Assembly (NCBI GenBank): GCA_005503085.1
Contig: SCOI01000010.1
Coordinates: 1 to 64,000 of the forward strand
DNA length: 64,000 nucleotides
Direction of reading: 5' to 3'
From: Burkholderiales bacterium C2
GTDB lineage: Bacteria > Pseudomonadota > Gammaproteobacteria > Burkholderiales > Burkholderiaceae_C
Positions 1-9,701 of the stretch are shown here, piece by piece; positions within the stretch are counted from its first letter, which is position 1; every line of letters begins with the position of its first letter. The translations under genes and the position numbers were made by a program. The notes below the pieces were generated by a model. That model worked only from the letters and a program-made list of their open reading frames with translations, made no database searches and had not been told where the DNA came from.

Positions 1-872
1 ACGCCGGGGATGTGGCCGATGCCGCCCAGCACCACCATCGCCACGATCATCACCGACTCCTGCAGGCTGAAAGACTCGGGGCTCACAAAGCCCTGGAAGG
101 ACGCGAACATCGAGCCGGCCACGCCGCCGAAGGTCGCCCCCATGCCGAAGGCCAGGAGCTTGAGGTTGCGGGTGTTGATGCCCATGGCCTTGGCCGCGAT
201 CTCGTCTTCGCGGATGGCCATCCAGGCCCGCCCGATGCGCGAGTTCTCCAGCCGGTAGCAGATCACCACCGAGGCCACCACCAGGGCCAGGAACAGGTAG
301 TAGTACAGCGTCACCGAGGGGATGGCAAAGCCGAAGAGCTCGGTGGGCTTGCCCAGGTCCAGCCCGAAGAAGCGGATCGAGTCGATCTGGCCGATGCCGC
401 GCGGGCCGTTGGTGATGTTGGCCGGATGCTCCAGGTTGTTCAGGAACACCCGGATGATCTCGCCAAAGCCCAGCGTCACGATGGCCAGGTAGTCACCGCG
501 CAGCTTCAAGGTCGGCGCCCCCAGCATCACGCCGAAGAAGCCGGCCAACCCCGCGCCCAGCGGGATCACGATCCACAGCGGCGAGTGCAGCCCGTCGGGG
601 AACATGGCCCGGAAGGCTTCGAAGTTCTCGCTCAGGTGCGGACTCGCCAGCAGCGCAAACATATAGGCGCCCACCGCGTAGAAGGCCACATAGCCCAGGT
701 CCAGCAGACCGGCGTAGCCCACCACGATGTTCAGCCCCAGCGCCAGCAGCACGTACAGCAGCGCCAGGTCGAGGATGCGCACCGGCCCGTTGCCGAACTG
801 CTGGGCCACCAGCGGCAGCACCAGCAAGGCCAAGGCCGCCGCCAGGAAGACGATGAGTTTGTTCTTTTGCAT
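1..872 (-). CDS. livM: Branched-chain amino acid ABC importer permease LivM (partial)
   Basis: Inner-membrane permease of the branched-chain amino acid (HAAT/Liv) ABC importer; it pairs with LivH and is powered by LivG/LivF, which are not in the window. From the ATG at 870-872 about 290 residues can be read before the window edge cuts the gene, so the C-terminus is missing. The visible part is a series of hydrophobic segments with the conserved cytoplasmic ATPase-contact loop (REDEIAAKAMGIN). The Shine-Dalgarno AAGGAG (complement of 881-886) overlaps the livH stop codon, so translation is probably coupled to livH. Family assignment is strong; the transported substrate is inferred from the family. 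Confidence 0.93.
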   Translation of the reverse strand, partial: MQKNKLIVFLAAALALLVLPLVAQQFGNGPVRILDLALLYVLLALGLNIVVGYAGLLDLGYVAFYAVGAYMFALLASPHLSENFEAFRAMFPDGLHSPLWIVIPLGAGLAGFFGVMLGAPTLKLRGDYLAIVTLGFGEIIRVFLNNLEHPANITNGPRGIGQIDSIRFFGLDLGKPTELFGFAIPSVTLYYYLFLALVVASVVICYRLENSRIGRAWMAIREDEIAAKAMGINTRNLKLLAFGMGATFGGVAGSMFASFQGFVSPESFSLQESVMIVAMVVLGGIGHIPG

Positions 873-884
873 GAAAGTCTCTCC

Positions 885-1808
885 TTAGGCCCGATCGGCC
901 ACGCGCTCGCCCAGCAGGCCCGAGGGTCGCAGGGTCAGCACCAGGATCAGCGCCACGAAGGCGAAGATGTCGGCGTAGTGGCTGCCCAGCACGCCGCCGG
1001 TCAGCTCACCCAGATAGCCCGCCCCGATGGCCTCGATCAGCCCCAGCAGCACGCCGCCCACCATGGCGCCGGCCAGGTTGCCGATGCCGCCCAGCACCGC
1101 CGCCGTGAAGGCCTTCAGGCCGGGCATGAAGCCCATGGTGTGCTGCACCGTGCCGTAGTTGGCCGCCCACATCAGGCCGGCCACCGCGGCCAGCGCCGCG
1201 CCGATCACAAAGGTGGCCGAGATGATGAAGTCCGGCTTCACGCCCATCAGCCCCGCCACGCGCGGGTTCTCGGCGGTGGCCCGCATCGCGCGGCCCAGCT
1301 TGGTGTGATTGACCAGCCACAGCAGCGCCGCCAGGATCATCACGGTGCTGCCCAGAATCAGGCACTGCGTCACCGTGATCACCGGCCCGCCCAGATCGAA
1401 CGGCGTGGTCGGCAGCAGTAGCGGGAAGGGCTTGGGGTTGGGCTTCCAGATGATCATCGCCAGCGTCTGCAGCAGCAGGCTCACGCCCATCGCGGTGATC
1501 AGCGGCGCCAGCCGCGGCGCATTGCGCAGCGGCCGGTACGCGATCTTCTCGATCACGAAGTTCAGCGTCGTGCACACGATCACCGCGCAGATCAGCGCCA
1601 CCAGCATCAGCGCCCAGCCCGGCAGCCCGCTGTCGACCAAAAAGGTCACCACCGTCCAGCTCACCAGCGCCCCCACCATCAACACCTCGCCGTGCGCGAA
1701 ATTGATCAGGTTGATGATCCCGTACACCATCGTGTAGCCCAAGGCCACCAGCGCATACATGCTTCCGAGCACCAGCCCGTTGATGATTTGCTGTACAAAA
1801 GTTTCCAT
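885..1808 (-). CDS. livH: Branched-chain amino acid ABC importer permease LivH
   Basis: Second membrane permease of the Liv importer. It has 307 residues, against 308 in E. coli LivH. The N-terminus (METFVQQIINGLVLGSMYAL) and the following YTMVYGIINLINFAHG motif are hallmarks of the LivH family. The reading frame stays open further upstream to 1871, but that extension runs through the -12 element of the sigma-54 promoter and does not look like LivH, so the ATG at 1806-1808 is chosen. The gap to livM is 12 bases, indicating one operon. The gene is divergent from the two-component pair at 2088. Confidence 0.95.
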   Translation of the reverse strand: METFVQQIINGLVLGSMYALVALGYTMVYGIINLINFAHGEVLMVGALVSWTVVTFLVDSGLPGWALMLVALICAVIVCTTLNFVIEKIAYRPLRNAPRLAPLITAMGVSLLLQTLAMIIWKPNPKPFPLLLPTTPFDLGGPVITVTQCLILGSTVMILAALLWLVNHTKLGRAMRATAENPRVAGLMGVKPDFIISATFVIGAALAAVAGLMWAANYGTVQHTMGFMPGLKAFTAAVLGGIGNLAGAMVGGVLLGLIEAIGAGYLGELTGGVLGSHYADIFAFVALILVLTLRPSGLLGERVADRA

Positions 1809-1861
1809 TGAAGACCCTCTGCTTTTTTGAGGCGACCAGCGCCGCCCGACCTGGTCTTCAT

Positions 1862-1876
1862 TGCAATCCATATGCC
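1862..1876 (-). promoter_or_regulatory. Sigma-54 (-24/-12) promoter of livHM
   Basis: Read on the minus strand, this stretch is TGGCAT-ATGGA-TTGCA, matching the sigma-54 consensus TGGCACG-N4-TTGCA at 10 of 12 fixed positions. The essential GG and GC dinucleotides are separated by exactly 10 bases. C(-12) is at 1863, which places the transcription start near 1851 and gives a leader of about 43 bases before livH. Liv importers are often nitrogen-controlled through sigma-54, so the site makes biological sense. I found no clear NtrC palindrome upstream. Confidence 0.75.
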
Positions 1877-2087
1877 AGTTCCCGATAACTGCGGGTAATC
1901 ACCGAAGGATCGGCCCTCAAAACACCCCGAAACACAGCTCGGCCGGCATGCGGCGCCGACCGGCCGGGACCAACAGGGCGGAAATCCACACAACACAGCA
2001 AAACAGCGGGCGGGTTTTCGCATCACCCAGAAAGCCCCGCACGCGGCCGGGACGGCGCGCATCAGATTGGGCACACTACGCATCCCC

Positions 2088-3954
2088 ATGATCGACCGCT
2101 TCCAACTCGCAGCGCTGCGGCAGCGGCTGACACGCCGACTGAGCCGACCCCGCTTCTTCATCTATGTGACGGGGGGGCTGATGCTGCTCGGACTGGTGCT
2201 GGGCCAGCGCCTTAGCGAGACCGCCGGCATGGCGCATCTGGCCGCGCTGGCCAATGAGCGGCTCGAACTCTATGCCACCAATCTGGAGGCCGAACTCGGC
2301 CGCCACGCCTATCTGCCCGACCTGCTGGCCATCGACGACGAGATGCTGGCCCTGCTGGCCTCGCCGCAGGACGAGGCACGCCGGCGCCGCGCCGACCAGG
2401 CCCTGGCCCGCATCAATGTGCGCGCCGGCACCATGCAGATCTTCATCGCCGATGCCGCCGGCCAGGTGCTGGCCAACAGCGACCGCAGCCCCGCGCCGGC
2501 CCGTCTGCGCGAGGCCATCGCCACCGATCTGCGCCATTTCTTTGCCAGCGATGCCGCCACGCGCGGCACCGACTTCTATCTGCTGCATCCGGTGCGCCAG
2601 CAGGGCCGGTTGCTCGGCGTGATCGCGGTGCGGCTGAGCCTGGCGCCGCTGGAGGCCACCTGGGTAGACCTGGGCCTGCGCAGCCAGGGCGAACGCCTGC
2701 TGGTGGCCGACGAGCAGGACGTGGTCATCATGAGCTCGGTGCCCTATTGGAAGTACTTCGTACTGGGCCAGGCCGACGAGGACCGGCGCGCGGCGCTGCG
2801 CGCCAGCGGCCGCTATCCCGAGTCACCGCTGACCAGCGTGGGCATCCCGCGCCGCCTGCTGGCCAGCACCAATTCCAGCCTGGTGCGCGTGCCGCCGCTG
2901 GAGGACAAGCCGCGCGTGATCGAAGGCCCGCAGCTGCTGGCCCAGGAGCGCTTGCTGGTGCCGCTGGGCCTGCGCATGGTCGCGCTGTCCGACCCGACCG
3001 AGGTCTGGCGCCAGGCCCGCTACGCCGGCTGGAGCGGCGCGGCCTTCGGCGCCTGCGCCGGCATGCTGGCCCTGTATCTGTCCTCGCGGCGGCGCGCGCT
3101 GCGCCAGCTGTTCCAGGCCAAGGCCGAGCTGCAGGAGGCGCATGGCCAGCTCGAACGCATCGTCGACATCCGCACCACCGAGCTGCGCGGCAGCAATGCC
3201 GAGCTGAAGCGCCAGATCGCCCAGCGCCTGCAGGTCGAGGACGAGCTGGTGCAGGCCGGCAAGCTGGCGGCGCTGGGCCAGATGTCGGCCGGCATCTCGC
3301 ACGAGGTGAACCAGCCGCTGACCGCGCTGCGCGCGCTGGCCCGCAACTCCCAGCTGCTGCTGGAGAGCGGTCGCCACGAGGCCGTGGCCGAGAACCTGCG
3401 CACCATCGATGCGATGGTCGAGCGCATGGGCCTGATCACCCGCCAGCTCAAGAGCTTTGCGCGCAAGGCCGAGCTGATGAGCGCACCGGTCTCGCTGCTG
3501 CAGGCGGTGCGCAATGCGCAGCTACTGGTCGAGCACCGGCTGCGCGAGGGTGCGGTGGAGCTGCGCCTGGAGGTGCCGGCCGGGCTGCGGGTGCGCTGCG
3601 AGGGCAACCGGCTGGAGCAGGTGCTGGTCAATCTGTTCGGCAATGCGCTGGACGCGATGGCGCACGAAACCCGGCGGCAGCTGGGCATCAGCGCGGTGTC
3701 CATCGACGCCGGCGCGCGCGTGCTGGTGCGGGTCAGCGACAGCGGCAGCGGGCTCAGCGAGGCCTTGCTGCCGCGTTTGTTCGAGCCCTTCTTCACCACC
3801 AAGCCGGCCGGCGAGGGCCTGGGCCTGGGCCTGGTGATCTCGTCGAAAATCATCCATGAGTTCGGCGGCACGCTGCGCGCCGTCCGACAGGATCAGGGCA
3901 TGAGCTTTGAATTCGACCTGGCCGTCGACACCTGGGATGCAGCAAAGGAAACAC

Positions 3955-3962
<8 letters not shown>
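2088..3962 (+). CDS. dctB: DctB-type sensor histidine kinase
   Basis: Membrane sensor kinase of the DctB family (624 residues), partner of the sigma-54 activator that follows. It has TM1 at about residues 24-40, a large periplasmic PDC-type sensor region, TM2 at about 312-332, a coiled-coil linker, a HisKA domain with phospho-accepting His405 in GISHEVNQPL, then a HATPase domain with the N box (NLFGNALDAM) and FEPFFTTK and GLGLGL boxes. The ATG at 2088 is chosen over an upstream TTG at 2067. The 3' end overlaps the regulator by 8 bases. DctB proteins sense C4-dicarboxylates, but related pairs (AauSR) sense acidic amino acids. With a glutamate-type binding protein next door and no dctA or dctP visible, the ligand is uncertain. 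Confidence 0.85.
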
Positions 3963-5295
<1,333 letters not shown>

Positions 5296-6183
5296 TCAGC
5301 GGTAGTGTGCGGGGTCGGGCGTGTCGGTCGGCTGCGCGATCACGCGCTTGAAGGCCGCGCTCATCGGCAGCTGCAGATTGATGCCCAGCGGCGGTATCGG
5401 CGACTCGAACCAGCGCCGGTAGATCGCGAAGATCTCGCCGCTGCGGTACAGGCCGATCAGCACACTGTCGACCAGCTGCTTGAAGGCCGGGTCATGGCGG
5501 CTCAGGCCGATGCCATAGGGCTCGACGGTCAGCGCCTGCTCGGACACCTCGTAGCCCTGCGGGCTGGGCAACTGGGCCAGCATGCTGCGCAACAGCACAT
5601 CGTCCATCATGAAGGCGCGCGCCCGCCCGGTGCGCAGCAGATGGAAGGCCTCGGGATCATCGAGCCCGGCCAGGATGCGAAAGCCCAGATCCTCCTGCTC
5701 GTTGATGCTGTGCAGGTACTGGATGCTGGTCGTGCCTATCGTGGAGGCCACCGGCTTGCCACGCAGATCGCGCAGGCTGCGCACCCCGTCGACGCTGCGC
5801 GACAAGAGCTTGGTCTCGGTCACGAAGGTGGTGACCGAGAAGGCCTGGTTGCGCGCGCGCTCGGCATTGTTGGTCGTGATGCCGCACTCCATGTCCAGCA
5901 TGCCGTTGGCCACCATGGGCAGCCGGGTGGCCGAGCTGACCGCGACCCGCTTGACCTCCAGCTCGGGCAGCTTCAACTCGCGCTTGACGGCCGCGATCAC
6001 CCGCTCGCACAGCTCGATCGAGTAGCCGATCGGCTTCAGATTGGTGTCAAGATAGGAAAAGGGCAGCGAAGCGGGCCGGTAGCCCATCACGATGACACCG
6101 GTGTCGCGGATGCGCGAGATCGACGGGCCATCGGCGGCGGCCGCCCACATGGGCAGGAAGCAAAGCAGGAGCAACAAGCGCAT
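5296..6183 (-). CDS. GltI-like glutamate/aspartate periplasmic binding protein
   Basis: Periplasmic solute-binding protein of the polar amino acid (PAAT) ABC importers, 295 residues. It resembles E. coli GltI along its length: GVIVMGYRPASLPFSY, the GYSIELC segment, CGITTNNAERAR, MMDDVLL and a C-terminal WFESPIPP. The start at 6183 gives a signal peptide (MRLLLLLCFLPMWAAAADG); the frame remains open upstream but that extension looks non-coding. The Shine-Dalgarno is weak. No permease or ATPase gene is adjacent, so it is an orphan binding protein. It converges on the DctD-type regulator with no spacer, which suggests a functional tie (acidic amino acids or dicarboxylates). Confidence 0.85.
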   Translation of the reverse strand: MRLLLLLCFLPMWAAAADGPSISRIRDTGVIVMGYRPASLPFSYLDTNLKPIGYSIELCERVIAAVKRELKLPELEVKRVAVSSATRLPMVANGMLDMECGITTNNAERARNQAFSVTTFVTETKLLSRSVDGVRSLRDLRGKPVASTIGTTSIQYLHSINEQEDLGFRILAGLDDPEAFHLLRTGRARAFMMDDVLLRSMLAQLPSPQGYEVSEQALTVEPYGIGLSRHDPAFKQLVDSVLIGLYRSGEIFAIYRRWFESPIPPLGINLQLPMSAAFKRVIAQPTDTPDPAHYR

Positions 6184-6302
6184 GCCTCGATTTTTGTTCG
6201 CGCCGCCGCGCCAGGCAAGCGCGCAACTACCGATAGCACCCGGCGACACAAACGGCCGGAATTCGGTAGACACTGCGGCCCTCACCGCTCACGGAGATTG
6301 AT

Positions 6303-6893
6303 TTGAAACTGAAGATGGCGAAGAACTCGCTGTTCGCGATCCTGCTGCGCTCGTCCTGGTGGATCAGCCTGCTGATCGCACTGGTGCTGGGGCTGCTCAG
6401 CGCGGCCCTGCTGCCCGATGGGCTGAAGGTGGTCGGCGCCATGTCGGGCCTGCCTTTTGTCGTGATCAGTGTGATGGCTGCGCGCCGCCAGTGGCATCTG
6501 CCCAGCGCCGCACGCATCGCGCAGACCGAGCAGGCGGTGATGGCGATGAACTGGCCGAGCTTCTCGGCGCTGCTGGAGCAGGCTTTTACTCGCGACGGCT
6601 ATGCGGTGCAGCGCGGCAAGGGTGAAGCCTTCGATTTTGAGCTGACCAGAGGCGGCCGCCGCATGCTGGTCTGCGCCAAGCGCTGGAAGTCGGCCCGCAC
6701 CGGGCTGGAGGTGCTGCGTGCGCTGCAAACGGCGCGCGAGACCAGCGAGGCAGAAGACGCGCTCTATATCGGCCTGGCCCCGCTCAGCGACAACGCCCGC
6801 CCCTTCGCGGCCGAGCAGCGCATTGCGATCTGGCAGTCGTCCGAGCTGGCCCATGCCTTGCGTGGCCTGCCGCTCCCGCCCGCAGCCGGCTAG
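6303..6893 (+). CDS. Membrane protein with Mrr-like restriction-endonuclease fold
   Basis: Protein of 196 residues starting with TTG. The SD GGAG at 6292-6295 is 7 bases from TTG 6303, while the next ATG is too far away. Two hydrophobic helices (about 19-37 and 43-60) are followed by a cytoplasmic domain that follows the Mrr pattern: W84..F..LLEQAF, GYAVQRGKG, Asp111 and the strand MLVCAKRWK. Active Mrr nucleases carry D...(Q/E)xK; here the strand reads CAK, so the acidic or Gln residue looks lost and nuclease activity is doubtful. Such membrane-anchored Mrr-like proteins are common in Burkholderiales; the role is unknown. It lies upstream of narX but is separated by an FNR box, so it is probably unrelated to nitrate. 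Confidence 0.7.
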   Translation: MKLKMAKNSLFAILLRSSWWISLLIALVLGLLSAALLPDGLKVVGAMSGLPFVVISVMAARRQWHLPSAARIAQTEQAVMAMNWPSFSALLEQAFTRDGYAVQRGKGEAFDFELTRGGRRMLVCAKRWKSARTGLEVLRALQTARETSEAEDALYIGLAPLSDNARPFAAEQRIAIWQSSELAHALRGLPLPPAAG

Positions 6894-6917
6894 GAAAACG
6901 CCCTGCGCCGACCGGGC

Positions 6918-6931
6918 TTGATGCATATCAA
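6918..6931 (+). promoter_or_regulatory. FNR/Anr box upstream of narXL
   Basis: The sequence TTGAT-GCAT-ATCAA matches the FNR consensus TTGAT-N4-ATCAA at all ten fixed positions. A possible -10 element, TAAGCT (6953-6958), lies 21 bases downstream, as expected for a class II FNR promoter. With the box centred at -41.5, transcription would start at about 6965-6966, which is the narX start codon. This indicates oxygen-limited expression of the nitrate sensor and regulator. Confidence 0.85.
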
Positions 6932-6964
6932 AGCGCCGGCCCGCTGCGTGGCTAAGCTGCGGCC

Positions 6965-8878
6965 ATGCTCCAACGTCTACGCAGCCTCGTCGGCAAGCTG
7001 GCCATGATGCAGACCGGCTTTCTGGTCGTGGCCCTGGCGTCGATCGCCTTCACGCTGTGGGTGTCGTGGCAGCTGGAGGGCGGCGCCGGCGCGATCAACG
7101 AGGCCGGACGCATGCGCATGCTGAGCTATCGCATGGCCTTGTCCCAGGCCGACGCCCGGCCGGCGGCGCTGCAGCGCGATCTGCAGGAGTTCGAGGCCAT
7201 GCTGCTGCGCCTGCGTGTCGGTGACTCGCAACGGCCGCTGTTTGTCCCCGACACCGAGGATTGCCGCGAGCGGCTGGCCGCCGTCGAGCGGCAGTGGCCG
7301 ATGCTGCGCGCCGCGCTGCTGGAACCGGCCGAGGGCCGCAGCCTCAGCCCCCAGGTCGACGCTTTTGTGGCCACCATCGATGGCTTGGTCGGTGCCGTCG
7401 AGCAGACCATCGCGGCCCGCACCGCCATCCTCGGCGGCCTGTGCTTCAGCCTGGTGGTGCTGGTAGTGGCCGCCTCGGTGGTGTTCGTCTCCGGCACCTA
7501 TGTCTGGATCATCCAGCCATTGCAGCGCCTGCGCGAGGGCTTGCGGCAGATGGCAGCGGGCCAGCTCGGTGTGCGGGTCGATGAGACGAGCTCGGTGGTC
7601 GAATTCAGCAGCCTGGCCGAGGGCTTCAACCAGATGGCGGGTGCGCTGGCGGAGTCCTATCAGGGGCTCGAAGACAAGGTCAGGGACAAGACCGCCCATC
7701 TGGCCCAGCAGAACGAGCGGCTGGAGGCTCTTTACGATGTGGCACTGATGGCCGGCCAGGCCGATGCCAGCCTGGAAACGATGGCCCAGTCCTTTGCCGT
7801 CAAGGTCGCGCGCATCGCGCGTGCCGATGCCTGCGCGGTGCGGCTGGCGGCGCAGGACGAGCAGCGCTGGCTGCTGATGGGCCAGACCTGCCTGCCGCAG
7901 GCGATGATCGACGCCGAGCGCTGCCTGCGCAAGGGCGAATGCGCCTGCGGCAGCGCCATGCCCGAGGCGAGCGGCGCCCGCGTGATACCGATCCAGAGCA
8001 TCGAGGCCCCGAAGCTGGGGCATTGCGAGGCGGCCGGTTACCAGACCGTGATCTCGGTGCCGATGCGGGCCGGCACGCGGATGGTCGGCGAGGTCGAACT
8101 TTTCTTCTATGGCGAGCGCCGCCTCGGCGAGGCCGAGCGCCTGCTGCTCGATGCGCTGGTGGGGCAGTTCGCAATCCAGGTCGACAATGTGCGGCTGGCG
8201 GCGCGCGACCGTGAAATGGCCGTCTCCGAGGAACGCAATCTGCTGGCCCAGGAGCTGCATGACTCGATCGCCCAGGTGCTCGCATTTCTGAAGATCCAGG
8301 TCCAGCTGCTGCGCGGCGCGCTGGCCAGGCAGCGTCTCGCCGAGGTGGAGCGCAGCGTCAACGAGATCGACACCGGGGTGAAGGAATGCTATGCCAATGT
8401 GCGCGAGCTGCTGGTGCACTTCCGCACCCGGCCCGGCCACGAGGACATCGAACACGCACTGCGCAGCACGCTGGCCAAATTCGAGCGCCAGAGCGGCCTC
8501 GGCACCCATCTGAGCCTGCAGGGCGACGGCCTGCCCTTGCCGCCCGACCATCAGGTGCAGGTGCTGCACATCATCCAGGAGGCCCTGTCGAACGTGCGCA
8601 AGCATGCCGAGGCCGACCATGTCAGCCTCAGCGTCGAGCAGCTGCCACGCTGGAGCTTCGAGATCCGCGACAACGGCCGCGGCATCGAGCTGCCCGATGC
8701 CGGCAGCGAGCAGACCCATGTCGGCCTGCAGATCATGCGCGAGCGGGCCCAGCGCATCGGTGCGCAGCTGCGCATTGCCCGCCTGCCCGAGGGCGGCACA
8801 CTGGTGCGCCTGACGCTGCCCCAGCAGACCTCGCTGCAAGCCGCCCCCGGAACCCTTCAGACCGCCCTGCACTCATGA
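6965..8878 (+). CDS. narX: Nitrate/nitrite sensor histidine kinase NarX
   Basis: Membrane sensor kinase (637 residues) for nitrate and nitrite. TM1 spans about 13-33. The periplasmic part carries the P-box-like ligand sequence NEAGRMRMLSYRMA, and TM2 is at about 152-180. A HAMP domain and a GAF-like central module follow, then a HisKA_3 domain with His432 (AQELHDSIAQ) and a HATPase_c domain (HIIQEALSNVRKHA). The central module has a cysteine group (C309, C320, C326, C328, C354) recalling the cysteine-bearing central module of NarX-type kinases; a redox or metal role is possible. No Shine-Dalgarno precedes the ATG, consistent with the predicted leaderless start. It overlaps narL by ATGA. Confidence 0.93.
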   Translation: MLQRLRSLVGKLAMMQTGFLVVALASIAFTLWVSWQLEGGAGAINEAGRMRMLSYRMALSQADARPAALQRDLQEFEAMLLRLRVGDSQRPLFVPDTEDCRERLAAVERQWPMLRAALLEPAEGRSLSPQVDAFVATIDGLVGAVEQTIAARTAILGGLCFSLVVLVVAASVVFVSGTYVWIIQPLQRLREGLRQMAAGQLGVRVDETSSVVEFSSLAEGFNQMAGALAESYQGLEDKVRDKTAHLAQQNERLEALYDVALMAGQADASLETMAQSFAVKVARIARADACAVRLAAQDEQRWLLMGQTCLPQAMIDAERCLRKGECACGSAMPEASGARVIPIQSIEAPKLGHCEAAGYQTVISVPMRAGTRMVGEVELFFYGERRLGEAERLLLDALVGQFAIQVDNVRLAARDREMAVSEERNLLAQELHDSIAQVLAFLKIQVQLLRGALARQRLAEVERSVNEIDTGVKECYANVRELLVHFRTRPGHEDIEHALRSTLAKFERQSGLGTHLSLQGDGLPLPPDHQVQVLHIIQEALSNVRKHAEADHVSLSVEQLPRWSFEIRDNGRGIELPDAGSEQTHVGLQIMRERAQRIGAQLRIARLPEGGTLVRLTLPQQTSLQAAPGTLQTALHS

Positions 8879-9537
8879 GCCCGGCCATCACCATTCTTGT
8901 CGTCGACGACCACACGCTGTTCCGTCGCGGCCTGATCGCGCTGCTGCGCCAGGAGGAAGGTATCGAGGTGCTGGGCGAGGCGGCGGATGCCGGCGAGGCC
9001 CTGCGCTGCGCTCAGGCCCTGCAGCCCGATCTGATCCTGCTGGACAACCATATGCCCGGCGTCAGTGGCGTGAGCCTGCTGCCGGCGCTGCGCGAGGTGG
9101 CGCCGCGCTCGCGTGTGCTGATGCTGACCGTCAGCGAGGACGAGGACGATCTCAGCGCGGCGCTGCGTAACGGCGCGCAGGGCTATCTGCTGAAGACCAT
9201 CGACGGGGAAGACCTGGCCGCCGCGCTGAGTCGCACGATGCGGGGCGAGTCGGTGGTCAGCCCGGAGATGACACACAAGCTGCTGAACGCGCTGCGCAAC
9301 AGCGGCGCCGCGAGCGCGAGTGCACCCAAGCCGCCGCCGGCGGGCGAGCTGTCCCCGCGCGAGCTGGACATCCTCAAAGAGCTGACCCGCGGCGCCAGCA
9401 ACAAGGAAATGGCCCGCACGCTGGGCATCGCCGAGACCACGGTGAAGATCCATGTGCAGCACATCCTGCGCAAGCTCAAGCTGAGCTCGCGGGTGCAGGC
9501 GGCGGTCTGGGGCAGCGAACAGGGCCTGGGCGGCTGA
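8875..9537 (+). CDS. narL: Nitrate response regulator NarL
   Basis: NarL/FixJ-family response regulator of 220 residues, cognate to NarX. The receiver domain has phospho-accepting Asp57 (LLDNHMPG), and the C-terminal LuxR-type helix-turn-helix (LSPRELDILKELTRGASNKE...VKIHVQHILRKL) spans about 158-215. Its ATG overlaps the narX TGA in ATGA, so the two are translationally coupled. It most likely activates the following narK1K2GHJI operon in response to nitrate; I could not see a clear NarL heptamer pair in the 164-base gap that follows. Confidence 0.92.
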   Translation: MSPAITILVVDDHTLFRRGLIALLRQEEGIEVLGEAADAGEALRCAQALQPDLILLDNHMPGVSGVSLLPALREVAPRSRVLMLTVSEDEDDLSAALRNGAQGYLLKTIDGEDLAAALSRTMRGESVVSPEMTHKLLNALRNSGAASASAPKPPPAGELSPRELDILKELTRGASNKEMARTLGIAETTVKIHVQHILRKLKLSSRVQAAVWGSEQGLGG

Positions 9538-9545
9538 GATCCGGC

Positions 9546-9559
9546 TTGCGCCAGATCAA
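9546..9559 (+). promoter_or_regulatory. Probable FNR-type site upstream of narK1
   Basis: TTGCG-CCAG-ATCAA keeps the TTG...CAA core and a perfect right half of the FNR consensus, with two mismatches in the left half. It lies about 143 bases before the narK1 start, in the only sizeable gap between narL and the structural genes, where an anaerobic promoter is expected. No convincing -10 is visible at the class II distance, so the exact promoter position is uncertain. Confidence 0.5.
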
Positions 9560-9701
9560 GCCAGGGCGCCGCATAGTTCTTTCGAACGAGGCTCGCTGCA
9601 GCGCCCTAGTTCCGATGCACTGACATCCATCGCCCCCTGAAGGATGTTCAGCCCAGGGCCGAAGATCGACAGTGGCAGACATGAAAACGAGGAGCTCCTC
9701 C

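Noticed and set aside
12..1421. A 469-codon plus-strand frame across livM and livH
   Set aside because: It is a shadow of the two permease genes, rich in His/Gln/Arg with no recognisable domain.
2065..2082. Possible -24/-12 element before the dctB-type gene
   Set aside because: A TTGGGCACACTACGC stretch looks similar, but GG and GC are 8 or 9 bases apart, not 10.
6184..6302. Sigma-54 promoter for the GltI-like gene
   Set aside because: GG...GC pairs are present in the GC-rich gap but none has the 10-base spacing together with TGGCA or TTGC.
9576..9587. GTTC-TTTC-GAAC inverted repeat before narK1
   Set aside because: Four-base arms only; no link to a known NarL or FNR site, so not listed as a feature.
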